The notes: generated by a model not told the origin, from the sequence alone. DNA of 25,848 bases from CANHVK01 sp046304235 (GCA_046304235.1 JBKCEW010000007.1:1-25848); one strand, 5' to 3'. Numbered from the stretch's first letter, positions 16,281-25,087 are shown. Made by a program: numbers and translations.

Positions 16281-17258
16281 TTAATCAGTACAAATCACTA
16301 ATTGATAAGTGGTAGCAAATCCTCCAAAAACTCCAAGCGCCCCATTTGTAACATTTGATGGTATGTTGATAGGTGAGGCAAAAGGACTACCTCCAGAATT
16401 AATTTGTGCATACTTATTACTAAAATAGTTATAAGTATTCTTATCAATACTCGAAAATTTAACTACAACTGAATCATTTCTAGGGTATAAACCTCTTAGA
16501 TTTTCAGGAATAGAATCGGAAAATCTTGCTCTAGGATTTTCATACCAAAAATCGAATGTATTTCCATTAAAAAAATTGTCATCAAAAACAGGATTTCGGG
16601 TTCTGTAAAAACGAGTATCTACATTTTGATTATTTTTTCCTTGTTTAATTCGAATTACTTCCCAGAAATAACTATTGCCAATAGTTTGTGGATCAGATAA
16701 TTTCCCATAAATTAAACCATGGTTTGGTGTTGAATTTTCGGGTTTCCAATAAATTGTATCGAGGGGTACAGCAACCGGAATTGTAGTTGAAGCTTGGTAT
16801 TTTTTCCCTTTATGTGAAATCGTAATCGTGTAAGAAGTATTCTCTCTACCCAAAAAGAGTGGATTTAAGGTTGAATAAGCACAAAATTTAAATTTTTTAA
16901 TCAAATTTGAAGGTATGCCAAATACAAATGCGCCCAAATCTTCATACCCTGCAGGTATATCGTTTGAACAAATGGTTTGTAAAGTATCAAAATTTGTCCC
17001 ATCTGAAATTGTAATTATAGCGTCAGAAATATAGGAACCAAACAGACTATCTAAGGAATTTTCTTCAAAAATGTTTCTATTGGTCGTCAATAAAATAAGC
17101 GGGGGTAATCCTGTCTCAATACGTCCGTCTATCACTAGTTTTTCTTCATATCCTGGTATATCCATTTTGATATCTTTCTGGCATGCATGAAAAATAGCCA
17201 TCATAATTAAAATGAGCCAAACAGAAAAAAATCTATATTTTAAAACGAAAAATTCCAT
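16281..17258 (-). CDS. DUF4249 lipoprotein paired with a TonB-dependent receptor
   Basis: This 325-residue protein has a hydrophobic N-terminal segment (about 11-25) ending in the lipobox-like IFHAC, so it is predicted to be an outer-membrane or periplasmic lipoprotein acylated at Cys26. The body fits DUF4249: an early LVIDGRIETGLPPLILLTT block, an acidic DAIITISDG strand, an SYTITISHKGKKYQASTTIPV block and a following VPLDTIYW. Function is not established. In Bacteroidota these proteins are encoded just after TonB receptors and are presumed to act with them. Here the start lies 19 bases inside the receptor gene, so the pair is tightly coupled. Confidence 0.88.
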   Translation of the reverse strand: MEFFVLKYRFFSVWLILIMMAIFHACQKDIKMDIPGYEEKLVIDGRIETGLPPLILLTTNRNIFEENSLDSLFGSYISDAIITISDGTNFDTLQTICSNDIPAGYEDLGAFVFGIPSNLIKKFKFCAYSTLNPLFLGRENTSYTITISHKGKKYQASTTIPVAVPLDTIYWKPENSTPNHGLIYGKLSDPQTIGNSYFWEVIRIKQGKNNQNVDTRFYRTRNPVFDDNFFNGNTFDFWYENPRARFSDSIPENLRGLYPRNDSVVVKFSSIDKNTYNYFSNKYAQINSGGSPFASPINIPSNVTNGALGVFGGFATTYQLVICTD

Positions 17259-19648
17259 GTAATACTCGGTATAATTGGAAATAAAGTTACTTGTTTTAAA
17301 GATAGTCTAAAAGTTCCTTGTAAAGCAAACCCTTGTCCACTTAAGTAAATGAAAAAAGGATTGGCGTAATTGTATACATTGTAAACAGAAAAATTCCAAT
17401 TACTTCTAAATCTTTTTGGAACTTCCATTGATTCCCCTGCCGATGTAATATATTTTTTCTTAGTTGGTTTGTCATACAAAGTCAAAGACAAATCTAATCG
17501 TTGGTATGCAGGCATTCGGGTCGAGTTTCTTGAAAAATAATCAAATAAGATGGTTTGTTCTTGAATATACCAACTAGAAGGTAAAGTCATTGTATTTCCT
17601 GTAGCGAAAACGAAAACAGAGCCAAGCGTTAATCTATCTGAAATTTTAAAGTTGCTCACAAACGTAAAATCATGTCTTCGATCGTATTTAGATGGAAATC
17701 TTTCTTTTTGAATATCTGGAAAATATCGATCAGATTTGGCTAATGTATACCCCAACCAACCTGTCCATTTTCCAGTTGTTTTTTTTATAAAAAATTCAAT
17801 CCCTTTACTTATTCCACTGCCAAAAACCAACACGTTATCCACGTTGTCGCTGATATTATCTGAAGGAAGTGCACCTGGTTTGTATTCTATTAAATTTTGA
17901 ATTGACTTATAATATAATTCAACGGATGTTTCTAATTTATCATCAAACCAATTTTTGAATAGACCGATGGTTGTTTGACTACCTTTTTGAGGTTTCGCAA
18001 TGTCTGTAGTTGGAAACCAAATATCGGTTGGCAACGATAAAGAACTCAACGATGTAAGGTGTATGTATTGATAATGGTAGGTATAACCAGCTCTTATAAT
18101 TGCTTTGTTTTTAAATTCATAACTTAATGATATTCTTGGTTCAAATCCCCCATAAAATTTGATTTTTTCATTTCTCTTGTAAGTAATTGTATCAATGGTA
18201 TTATCTAAACCATCTTTTACGAAACGATCAAATGGACCCACAAATTGAAACATACTGTATCTAAGTCCAGCGTATAATTTTAAATTTGGTTTAATAAAAT
18301 AATCATCAGAGACATAGAGTGCTGTTTCGTGGCTAAAAAGTTGGGGGTTGTTTCCGGGGGTAAATTCTGTTTCGCCTTGTCTTGCTGAAATAGAAGACGG
18401 TGTAAATTTATGAAAAGTATAATCTACGCCAGTTCTAACGGTGTGTTTTTCATTTGGTCTATAGGTTAAATTTATTTTTTGACCGATATCGTAAATTCCT
18501 GAGGTGAGTTTTACTGAAAAATCAGTTTGTTCTGATCCAAACGAGAAATTATATTTTGTGTAATAAGAAGTTGTATTTAGTTGCGTTTTTTCATTGATTT
18601 TATAATTCCATTTAAAAGAAGTTAAAAAATTACCCCATGGAATTTGAACATTAAATTCATCAGTGGTATTTACATATTGAAATTTATCTATTCCATTGTA
18701 AAGTACAAATTGTATATTTTGTTTGTTGGTTAATTTGTAATTTGCTTTGACATTAAAATCATAAAAAAAATAACTAGAACCATAAAATTCGGAAGTCTTT
18801 GGTATAAAAGGTTTGGTCAATACATCGATGTAAGTTCTTCTTCCAGCTATCATTAAACTTCCTTTTTTTTTGTGAAAAGGGGTTTCAATTTCCAATCTTG
18901 AGGAGATCAATCCAATACCGCCATTCATTTTGAGTTTATCATTATTACCTTCGTTTGCAGTGATTTCAAGTACCGAAGACATTCTACCACCATAATAAGC
19001 GGGCATTGAACCTTTAATTAAATTTGCGCTCTTTACAGCGTCACTGTTAAAAATTGAAAAGAATCCAAATAGGTGAGAGGCATTATAAATTGGAACATCA
19101 TCATAGAGCACTAGATTTTGATCTGGGCTACCACCTCGTACATAAAACCCTTGTCCACCTTCACTTACAGATGAAACACCAGGAAGCAATTGAATGACTT
19201 TTAAAATATCAGCCTCCCCCATAAAGGAAGGTAGCGTTTTCACATCATTCATTGAAATTTCTATCTGACCCAGTTTAGGATTTTTGATATCATTTGTATT
19301 TTTCTTTTTGATAACTACCTCTTTCAAACTATTGATTTGTTTTCTTAATTCAAACTCTTCATTTGTATTTGATTGAATTTGAATTGTTTTTCTGATAGGG
19401 TAGTAACCGAAAGATTTAATCTCTACTTGGTAAGAGCCTTCTTTGAGTGATGTGTAGAAAAAACCAGATAAATCAGATTTTATGGAAATATTTCCTGGAT
19501 TGATTTTCACGATAGCAACGACACTATCCGGGTATTCGGGATTAATGATATTACCCGAAAATGTAAATGAATTTTGAGACCGTGAAATAAACGATAATAA
19601 AAAACACCAAAACAAGGTGAAAACAAATGTTTTGGTAGAATAAGTCAT
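17240..19648 (-). CDS. TonB-dependent outer-membrane receptor with N-terminal carboxypeptidase-regulatory-like domain
   Basis: This 802-residue outer-membrane protein has a signal peptide (about 1-24, ending SRSQ). A CarboxypepD-reg-like beta domain follows at about 28-110 (FTFSGNIINPEYPDS to the FELRKQ end). The plug domain spans about 120-240, with GGQGFYVRGGSPDQNLVLYD and GGRMSSVLEI. A long C-terminal beta barrel of roughly 550 residues ends in SITWNFSF, with the terminal Phe typical of BAM substrates. It has no SusC-type length or SusD partner, so the cargo is unknown. Its ATG overlaps the YggS stop as TAATG, and its 3' end overlaps the DUF4249 gene. Confidence 0.94.
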   Translation of the reverse strand: MTYSTKTFVFTLFWCFLLSFISRSQNSFTFSGNIINPEYPDSVVAIVKINPGNISIKSDLSGFFYTSLKEGSYQVEIKSFGYYPIRKTIQIQSNTNEEFELRKQINSLKEVVIKKKNTNDIKNPKLGQIEISMNDVKTLPSFMGEADILKVIQLLPGVSSVSEGGQGFYVRGGSPDQNLVLYDDVPIYNASHLFGFFSIFNSDAVKSANLIKGSMPAYYGGRMSSVLEITANEGNNDKLKMNGGIGLISSRLEIETPFHKKKGSLMIAGRRTYIDVLTKPFIPKTSEFYGSSYFFYDFNVKANYKLTNKQNIQFVLYNGIDKFQYVNTTDEFNVQIPWGNFLTSFKWNYKINEKTQLNTTSYYTKYNFSFGSEQTDFSVKLTSGIYDIGQKINLTYRPNEKHTVRTGVDYTFHKFTPSSISARQGETEFTPGNNPQLFSHETALYVSDDYFIKPNLKLYAGLRYSMFQFVGPFDRFVKDGLDNTIDTITYKRNEKIKFYGGFEPRISLSYEFKNKAIIRAGYTYHYQYIHLTSLSSLSLPTDIWFPTTDIAKPQKGSQTTIGLFKNWFDDKLETSVELYYKSIQNLIEYKPGALPSDNISDNVDNVLVFGSGISKGIEFFIKKTTGKWTGWLGYTLAKSDRYFPDIQKERFPSKYDRRHDFTFVSNFKISDRLTLGSVFVFATGNTMTLPSSWYIQEQTILFDYFSRNSTRMPAYQRLDLSLTLYDKPTKKKYITSAGESMEVPKRFRSNWNFSVYNVYNYANPFFIYLSGQGFALQGTFRLSLKQVTLFPIIPSITWNFSF

Positions 19649-20307
19649 TATCTATTTCCAAAAATAGTGCTGCCTACACGAATCATGGTACTACCACATT
19701 CAATAGCTAATTCATAATCTCCACTCATTCCCATCGAAATTTCTTTAAAATCTGGATTGAATTTGAAATAATGACTTTTTAAAACTTGAAAATAATCGTG
19801 AAGGGTTTGAAATTCCTCTCTGATTTGAGTTTGAACTTCGGTAAAAGAAGCCATACCCATTATACCTACAATAGAAATGTTTTGTAGTGTAAAAAACGTT
19901 TCAGATTCGAGTAATTCCTTTACTTCATCAAAGTTAAAACCAAATTTTGTTTCTTCATTTGCAATGTGAAATTGTAGTAAACAAGGTATAACGCGATTAT
20001 TTTTTTTTGCTTCTTTATTTACTTCAATTAATAATTTTTCGCTATCGATGGAGTGAATTAATGAAACAAATGGAGCGATATATTTTACTTTATTTGTTTG
20101 TAAATGACCAATTAGATGCCATTGAATATCTTTTGGTAAGACTTCATATTTTGCAGTCATCTCTTGCACTTTGTTCTCACCAAAAATCCGCTGTCCTGCG
20201 TCATATGCTTCAATTAAGTCTTCAACAGGCTTTGTTTTAGATACAGCAACCAAAGTGACATGATTTGGAAGCGTAGATTGAAACTCAGTGATTTTTTCTT
20301 TTATCAT
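19648..20307 (-). CDS. yggS: YggS/PLPBP-family pyridoxal 5'-phosphate homeostasis protein
   Basis: This 219-residue cytoplasmic protein has the alanine-racemase-like TIM-barrel fold. PLP should attach to Lys24 in AVSKTKP. Other family motifs are FGENKVQEM, HLIGHLQTNK, and the C-terminal MGMSGDYELAIECGSTMIR and VGSTIFG. It has no known catalytic activity and acts in vitamin B6 and amino-acid homeostasis. It lies 2 bases after DUF1015 and shares a TAATG overlap with the TonB receptor gene. Confidence 0.95.
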   Translation of the reverse strand: MIKEKITEFQSTLPNHVTLVAVSKTKPVEDLIEAYDAGQRIFGENKVQEMTAKYEVLPKDIQWHLIGHLQTNKVKYIAPFVSLIHSIDSEKLLIEVNKEAKKNNRVIPCLLQFHIANEETKFGFNFDEVKELLESETFFTLQNISIVGIMGMASFTEVQTQIREEFQTLHDYFQVLKSHYFKFNPDFKEISMGMSGDYELAIECGSTMIRVGSTIFGNR

Positions 20308-20309
20308 AA

Positions 20310-21539
20310 TTAGATTTCGTAAATAGTCAGTCCACTTCGTAGTTTTGGTTCAACATAAGTTGATTTCGGAGGCATAATTCCATTATTATCAGCGACTCGA
20401 ATCACCTGTTCCATCGTTACCGGAAATAGAAAGAAACCAACTTTAGATTTACCCTGTTTGATTGGTTCAGTAATTGCTTCGATTCCTAAATTTCCTGGTA
20501 TAAAATGGATCGATTCATCTGTTTTTAAATCCTCAATTCCAAGTATCGGTTTTAGTATGTAGTTGGTGAGTATTTCTGCATCTAAACAAGCTACAGGATC
20601 ATCATTGTTTATAATTTCAGGTTTACAGATTAATTCAAACCATTGGTTTTTTAGGTTCATAATCATCTGATGTTCTGAACTTGGTTTTTGTGATTTTGTT
20701 AATGGTTTTACTAAAAATGAATGGTTCAACTTAGCAAGAAATTCAGTTTCTGTCAAGTTATTAAGATGATCAACCAAGCGATTGAATTCAAGAATATGCA
20801 TTCTTTTTTCATCCATAAAAAAAGCAAGAAAAAAATCGTGATTTTGATACTTATTTTCACTATTTTGATTTCTTTCATTTGCTAAACGAGAAGAAGAAGC
20901 GCTTCTGTGGTGACCATCAGCAATGTATGTAGCGGGAATTTTATCAAATGCTTTTTCGATAGCTTTTTGATGAGGTTCTGATACGATCCAAAGCTCATGT
21001 TTAATCCTATCGGTGGTAGAAAATTCAATTTCAGGTCTTTCCTTTGTTATTTCGGCATAAATATTTTCTAAGTCTTCATTGTGAGGATAGGATAGAAGAA
21101 CTGGTTCAGCGTTATACCCAACTATGTCTAAATAGTTCGTAAACATTGATTCTCTTGATGTTAGTGTAGCTTCGTGTTTCTTGATTAGGTCTTTATTGTA
21201 TTCATCCACACTTGCGCCTCCGATAACCCCAATGAATTCATTGGTAGGGGTTGTTTGTCTGTAGATATAAATGGATGGTTTTTCGTCTTGAAATAAAATT
21301 CCTTCATTGATAAATTCGTGGTATTTTTTTCTTACTAGTTCAAATCTTTCTTTAGAGTTTGGGGCTGTTTTTACACTTTTGTCGAATTCAGGGTGAATTA
21401 TTCTTATGAATGTGAATGGATTAGATTCAAGTCTAGCTTTCAAAACTGTTTTAGAGTAAGAGGAAACAGGTTTAGTTACAACTAGATGTGCTTTGTCTCT
21501 TGTAGGACGTATGGCTCTGAAAGGTTTGATTTTTGTCAT
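20310..21539 (-). CDS. DUF1015 family protein
   Basis: This 409-residue protein, probably cytoplasmic, matches DUF1015 (COG4198). It opens with IKPFRAIRPTRDKAHLVVTKP, has the KKHEATLTSRE segment near 120-130, YNAEPVLL at 142-149, and the most conserved motif ADGHHRSASS at 207-216. Its biochemical role is not settled. Relatives are often reported near serine-biosynthesis genes in Bacteroidota as I recall, but none is here. No signal peptide is visible. It is the first gene of the DUF1015-yggS-receptor-DUF4249 operon. Confidence 0.9.
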   Translation of the reverse strand: MTKIKPFRAIRPTRDKAHLVVTKPVSSYSKTVLKARLESNPFTFIRIIHPEFDKSVKTAPNSKERFELVRKKYHEFINEGILFQDEKPSIYIYRQTTPTNEFIGVIGGASVDEYNKDLIKKHEATLTSRESMFTNYLDIVGYNAEPVLLSYPHNEDLENIYAEITKERPEIEFSTTDRIKHELWIVSEPHQKAIEKAFDKIPATYIADGHHRSASSSRLANERNQNSENKYQNHDFFLAFFMDEKRMHILEFNRLVDHLNNLTETEFLAKLNHSFLVKPLTKSQKPSSEHQMIMNLKNQWFELICKPEIINNDDPVACLDAEILTNYILKPILGIEDLKTDESIHFIPGNLGIEAITEPIKQGKSKVGFFLFPVTMEQVIRVADNNGIMPPKSTYVEPKLRSGLTIYEI

Positions 21540-21612
21540 AATGAATATAGTCTATACGAATATAGAAAAAAAGTACACTGATTTTTAATTCAACTTCGAT
21601 AAAATGTACTTT

Positions 21613-21620
21613 TACATTCG
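21613..21620 (+). promoter_or_regulatory. Near-consensus -7 motif touching the membrane-protein start codon
   Basis: TACATTCG (one mismatch to TAnnTTTG) ends 2 bases before the ATG at 21623. If real, transcription would begin at or beside the start codon and give a leaderless message. The same one-mismatch form also lies upstream of DUF1015 on the minus strand (21557-21564). This is a weak call. Confidence 0.25.
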
Positions 21621-21622
21621 TA

Positions 21623-22357
21623 ATGAAAAATTATATATCAAAATTGAGTGGAGATATTACAGGGCAACGAGTAATGTTGTGCCTATTTCCCTTCTTCACT
21701 TTTTTTATGCTAAAGCTCGATTCCGTATCTTTTTCAGAAAATCATAGTCAAGGACAATTTTATTTAAACTTCATTGTTTTCCTGTTTACTTTGATACTTT
21801 GGTTTTTTGCAAATAAACAACTTAAGAAGTTGATTTTTACTATGATTTTTCTTTCATATTTGGGCGAAATCATTTTTTGTAAATTACTTGGTTGGTATAC
21901 TTACCGACTTGGAAATATTCCTTTTTATGTACCATTCGGACATGCAATTGTTTTTGCATCAGGTTATATTTTGTCTGAATTAGAGATTTTAAAAAAATAT
22001 GATAATCAGTTGAAAAACATTTTTATATATACTTTTTTTGTAGTTTTTGTTCTTCTTTTTTTTCTTGGTAATGATTTGTTTTCATTGATATCAGGTATTT
22101 TATTTATGCTTTTGATTCGAAGAAAAAGATGGCAAACCTTGTATTTTTACATTGCTTTTTGTGTGATTTTTATCGAGTTGGTAGGAACCTATTATGGTGC
22201 ATGGAAATGGAAATCGGTACTATATAAAAACATTAGTACTTTAAATCCACCCTTGGGAGCAGTGTTTTTTTATGCTGGTGGTGATGTACTCCTCGTTAAA
22301 ATAGTTCAAATTTATGATAGATTTATATTAAATAAATCATTTAAAAAACAAACATAA
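21623..22357 (+). CDS. Polytopic inner-membrane protein of unknown function
   Basis: This 244-residue protein is dominated by hydrophobic segments, about 7 or 8 predicted helices (roughly 16-33, 45-65, 69-90, 102-122, 130-165 as one or two, 172-193, 211-231). There is no signal peptide beyond the first helix. The middle and C-terminal thirds look like repeats of a pattern. The first has a Glu in a membrane helix (GEIIFCKLLGWYTYRLG) followed by VPFGHAIVFASGYIL. The second has IELVGTYYGAWKWKS followed by NPPLGAVFFYAGGDVLL. Conserved-looking Glu, His, Asp, Trp and Tyr inside helices suggest an enzyme or transporter rather than a structural anchor, but I do not recognise the family. It may share its transcript with the downstream exported proteins. 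Confidence 0.8.
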   Translation: MKNYISKLSGDITGQRVMLCLFPFFTFFMLKLDSVSFSENHSQGQFYLNFIVFLFTLILWFFANKQLKKLIFTMIFLSYLGEIIFCKLLGWYTYRLGNIPFYVPFGHAIVFASGYILSELEILKKYDNQLKNIFIYTFFVVFVLLFFLGNDLFSLISGILFMLLIRRKRWQTLYFYIAFCVIFIELVGTYYGAWKWKSVLYKNISTLNPPLGAVFFYAGGDVLLVKIVQIYDRFILNKSFKKQT

Positions 22358-22384
22358 ATCATTTATTTACAAAAAAATAATTAC

Positions 22385-22392
22385 TAGTTTTG
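22385..22392 (+). promoter_or_regulatory. Bacteroidota -7 promoter motif for the first barrel-like gene
   Basis: TAGTTTTG is an exact match to TAnnTTTG, 26 bases before the start codon. It suggests this gene can be transcribed separately from the upstream membrane protein. Confidence 0.5.
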
Positions 22393-22418
22393 GATTAAAA
22401 ATAATTAATAATTACAAT

Positions 22419-23048
22419 ATGAGAAAAATATTTAGTCTACTTTTTTTAATCATATCTTATAATGGTTATTCTCAAGGTATAAAATATACCAAAGATGATA
22501 CAATAAGATACATTGTCAAAAACGAAATACCTCGTTTTTTTGCTGGAACGTTTTGGACAGGAGTAGAATTTCCTTTAAAAAATAAAAAATCGATTTATGT
22601 TTCTGGTATTGCTACCTATGGTTCAAATTTTGATTCTGACAAAGAGTTAATAGGTTATGGAGCTGAATTTCAATATAGAAGTTATCTTGGTAAGGGTAGC
22701 TTCACGACAAATTATCCTATCTATATGGCGGCTCAGTTAATGTATAGACATATTGATAGATATGAAAGAAAAGTTTCTAGTTATGTTACTGATCCTGTTT
22801 CTTTTGAATCAAGCCCTATTTATACAGAGGGTAAAGACGCGTTTAATGTATACTATGCAGGTTTACTAATTGGTTGTCAGATTTTTGTTAATCAAATATT
22901 CACTGTAGATTTAAATTTTGGTGGTGGTTTGAGATTATCACAAGCTACAGATTCTAAATCTTTTACTAAGTACAAAAACATTTCAAATTTAGATTATTCA
23001 GGAGTGGTGCCTAGAGTGGGGGTTGTGATTGGTATTATTCAACATTAA
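22419..23048 (+). CDS. Exported, probable outer-membrane beta-barrel protein (paralogue 1)
   Basis: This 209-residue protein has a signal peptide (1 to about 19, ending NGYSQ) and alternating hydrophobic strands rich in Gly and aromatic residues, such as GAEFQYRSYLGKG, YYAGLLIGCQIFV and VDLNFGGGLRLS. The end is VVPRVGVVIGIIQH. This suggests a small beta-barrel or DUF3575-like outer-membrane protein; no firm family name. The C-terminal half clearly matches the next exported protein (QFRSYLGKG-like, GGGxxLS, LDYSG, MGVxIGI), so the two are paralogues. A strong terminator follows. Confidence 0.82.
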   Translation: MRKIFSLLFLIISYNGYSQGIKYTKDDTIRYIVKNEIPRFFAGTFWTGVEFPLKNKKSIYVSGIATYGSNFDSDKELIGYGAEFQYRSYLGKGSFTTNYPIYMAAQLMYRHIDRYERKVSSYVTDPVSFESSPIYTEGKDAFNVYYAGLLIGCQIFVNQIFTVDLNFGGGLRLSQATDSKSFTKYKNISNLDYSGVVPRVGVVIGIIQH

Positions 23049-23053
23049 TATTG

Positions 23054-23083
23054 ATGCCTTGCTTGTGTAGTAAGGCATTTTTT
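23054..23083 (+). terminator. Strong rho-independent terminator between the two paralogues
   Basis: A 10-bp stem (23054-23063 with 23069-23078, one G-U pair) closes a 5-nt loop and runs into six Ts. It should end most transcripts from the first paralogue, so the second gene and the glycosyltransferase depend on readthrough or their own promoter. Confidence 0.85.
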
Positions 23084-23098
23084 AAATTAAATTAGACC

Positions 23099-23749
23099 AT
23101 GAAAAGGTTGTTTTTTCTAATTTTTCTTTTTGTTTTTTCAATTGCAAATGCACAGGAAAATAAGACTTTTGTAAATTATAAATGGGATCTATTTCGTGCT
23201 GTTCAAGGGTCAATTCAAATATGTAGAGAACAGTCTATAAACAATCGATATTCATATAGTATTGGTTTAATTGGTACTTATGCATCAACTAGAGGTTTGG
23301 CAAAACCTTATTTAAAAATGCAAAATTTTGAGTATACTGAAAAAAGTACAAACACCATTTTCAATCTTTCTGATGTACAGGCTATAGGAGGAGGTATTAA
23401 TCTTCAACTTAGAAGGTATTTGGGTAAAAATCCAATGGTAGGATCAGGATTTTATTTAACTCCAGAAATTTTCTATCGTTTTTTAAATTTAGAATCAGAA
23501 GCGTTCAATCCCAAAACGTTGGTGAATCAAATAATTAATAGAAAATTAAAATTAGGTTATTTAGGTTATTCTATTGGTTATCAGAAGATTTATAAAGAAA
23601 TGCTGAGTATTGATAGTTATGTGGGAGGTGGTTTTTTCTTGAGTAAATATGATGATCAAGATGGTTTAACAAGATTTAGAAATGTTTATCAAATCGATTA
23701 TACAGGTTTTTATCTCAATATGGGTGTTTTGATAGGTATTGTAAAGTGA
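23099..23749 (+). CDS. Exported, probable outer-membrane beta-barrel protein (paralogue 2)
   Basis: This 216-residue protein has a signal peptide (1 to about 19, ending ANAQ). It aligns with its neighbour over the C-terminal half: LQLRRYLGKN against FQYRSYLGKG, and IDSYVGGGFFLSK against VDLNFGGGLRLSQ. It also has IDYTG against LDYSG and MGVLIGIVK against VGVVIGIIQ. The N-terminal half has diverged. It is presumably a barrel-like outer-membrane protein; ligand and role are unknown. It lies 16 bases after the terminator and 3 bases before the glycosyltransferase, suggesting co-expression with the latter. Confidence 0.82.
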   Translation: MKRLFFLIFLFVFSIANAQENKTFVNYKWDLFRAVQGSIQICREQSINNRYSYSIGLIGTYASTRGLAKPYLKMQNFEYTEKSTNTIFNLSDVQAIGGGINLQLRRYLGKNPMVGSGFYLTPEIFYRFLNLESEAFNPKTLVNQIINRKLKLGYLGYSIGYQKIYKEMLSIDSYVGGGFFLSKYDDQDGLTRFRNVYQIDYTGFYLNMGVLIGIVK

Positions 23750-23752
23750 TTT

Positions 23753-24964
23753 ATGAATCAAAAAATTCTAATAATTGGTAGTGTTTGGCCAGAACCAAAT
23801 TCTTCAGCTGCGGGAATTAGAATGTTACAACTTATTCAAAGTTTTCAGAAATATCAAAAAGAAGTTGTATTTGCTACTCAAGCTCATCAGAGTCAATTTG
23901 CATTCAATTTAGCAACTATAAATGTAGAATCATTTAAAATTTCTGTTAACGATTCCTCATTTGATAAATTTGTAAAAAATCAAAATCCAACAGTTGTCAT
24001 GTTTGATAGATTCATCATGGAGGAACAATTTGGATGGAGGGTTGCAGAACAATGTCCTGATGCATTACGAATTTTAGATACAGAAGATTTACACTTCCTA
24101 CGCAAAGAAAGGCAACAAAAAGTAAATCAAAAATTTGAAAATGAAACGTTTTCAGATATTTCAAAACGAGAAATTGCATCTATTTATCGTTGTGATTTAA
24201 CTTTAATAATATCTGAGTTTGAGATGGAATTGTTGACTGTTAATTATCAAGTGCCAATAGAACGATTAATGTATCTTCCTATGTGGTCGGATTCAGTTTC
24301 AAGGATTAATACTTTTGCTGAAAGGAATCATTTTATGTTTGTTGGTAATTTCATGCATGAGCCAAACTGGGATTGTGTGCGTTATCTAAAAAGTGAAATT
24401 TGGCCTTCAATAAGAAAAAAAATACCTAATTCGGAACTTCATGTTTATGGTGCTTATCCAATAGATAAAGTATTTCAGTTGAATAACGAAAAAGAGGGCT
24501 TTATTATTAAGGGTAGGGCAGAAGATGTTAATGAAATTTGTCAAAATTACAGATTGATGATTGCGCCTTTACGTTTTGGTGCTGGAGTTAAAGGAAAATT
24601 TATTGATGCAATGCGTAACGGTTTACCTTCAATAACAACAACTTTAGGTGCGGAATCAATGATTGAGAAAGAAGATTGGCCTGGTTTTGTTTCGGATGAA
24701 ATTCAAGATATTATATCAAATGCTATAGAAATTTATTCTAACGAACTACGCTGGAATGATTTAAGTAACAAAGCTTTTAAAATTCACAATGAAAAATTTT
24801 TGGTTAAAAATTGGCCAGTTACTTTTATTGAAAAGGTTAAATTTTATATTGAAAATCAACAATATATACGCCAAAATAATTTTATCGGAGCAATGTTAAT
24901 GCACCATTCACAACAAAGTACAAAATTTATGTCGAAGTGGATTGAATTAAAGAATCAATTGTAA
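23753..24964 (+). CDS. GT4-like glycosyltransferase (GT-B fold)
   Basis: This 403-residue protein should transfer a sugar from an activated donor to an envelope or secreted acceptor; both are unknown. The N-terminal Rossmann lobe opens with KILIIGSVWPEPNSSAAGIRM. The C-terminal lobe starts near FMFVGNFMHEPNWDCVRYL. The nucleotide-sugar site is seen in APLRFGAGVKGKFIDAMRNG followed by LPSITTTLGAESM, where Asp takes the place of the usual Glu of the E-x7-E motif (FIDAMRNG). There is no signal peptide. It starts 3 bases after the second paralogue, which suggests that the barrel-like protein and the enzyme are made together. Confidence 0.9.
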   Translation: MNQKILIIGSVWPEPNSSAAGIRMLQLIQSFQKYQKEVVFATQAHQSQFAFNLATINVESFKISVNDSSFDKFVKNQNPTVVMFDRFIMEEQFGWRVAEQCPDALRILDTEDLHFLRKERQQKVNQKFENETFSDISKREIASIYRCDLTLIISEFEMELLTVNYQVPIERLMYLPMWSDSVSRINTFAERNHFMFVGNFMHEPNWDCVRYLKSEIWPSIRKKIPNSELHVYGAYPIDKVFQLNNEKEGFIIKGRAEDVNEICQNYRLMIAPLRFGAGVKGKFIDAMRNGLPSITTTLGAESMIEKEDWPGFVSDEIQDIISNAIEIYSNELRWNDLSNKAFKIHNEKFLVKNWPVTFIEKVKFYIENQQYIRQNNFIGAMLMHHSQQSTKFMSKWIELKNQL

Positions 24965-25067
24965 TTTATTTCTTATAACTCAATCCTTTTCTGTTTTTGT
25001 TGATATTCGAGGTATGAACATTAATCACAAATTATCTTAATTAAAACGATTTACCAAAAATCATTCG

Positions 25068-25075
25068 TAAATTTG
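25068..25075 (+). promoter_or_regulatory. Bacteroidota -7 promoter motif for ssrA
   Basis: TAAATTTG is an exact TAnnTTTG match 13 bases before the tmRNA 5' end, consistent with a short 5' leader removed by RNase P. Confidence 0.6.
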
Positions 25076-25087
25076 AATTCAATTATC

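Noticed and set aside
16253..16282. AT-rich hairpin after the DUF4249 stop followed by an A tract (U on the minus strand).
   Set aside because: A seven-pair AT-rich stem with a 16-base loop is weak; plausible but not supported.
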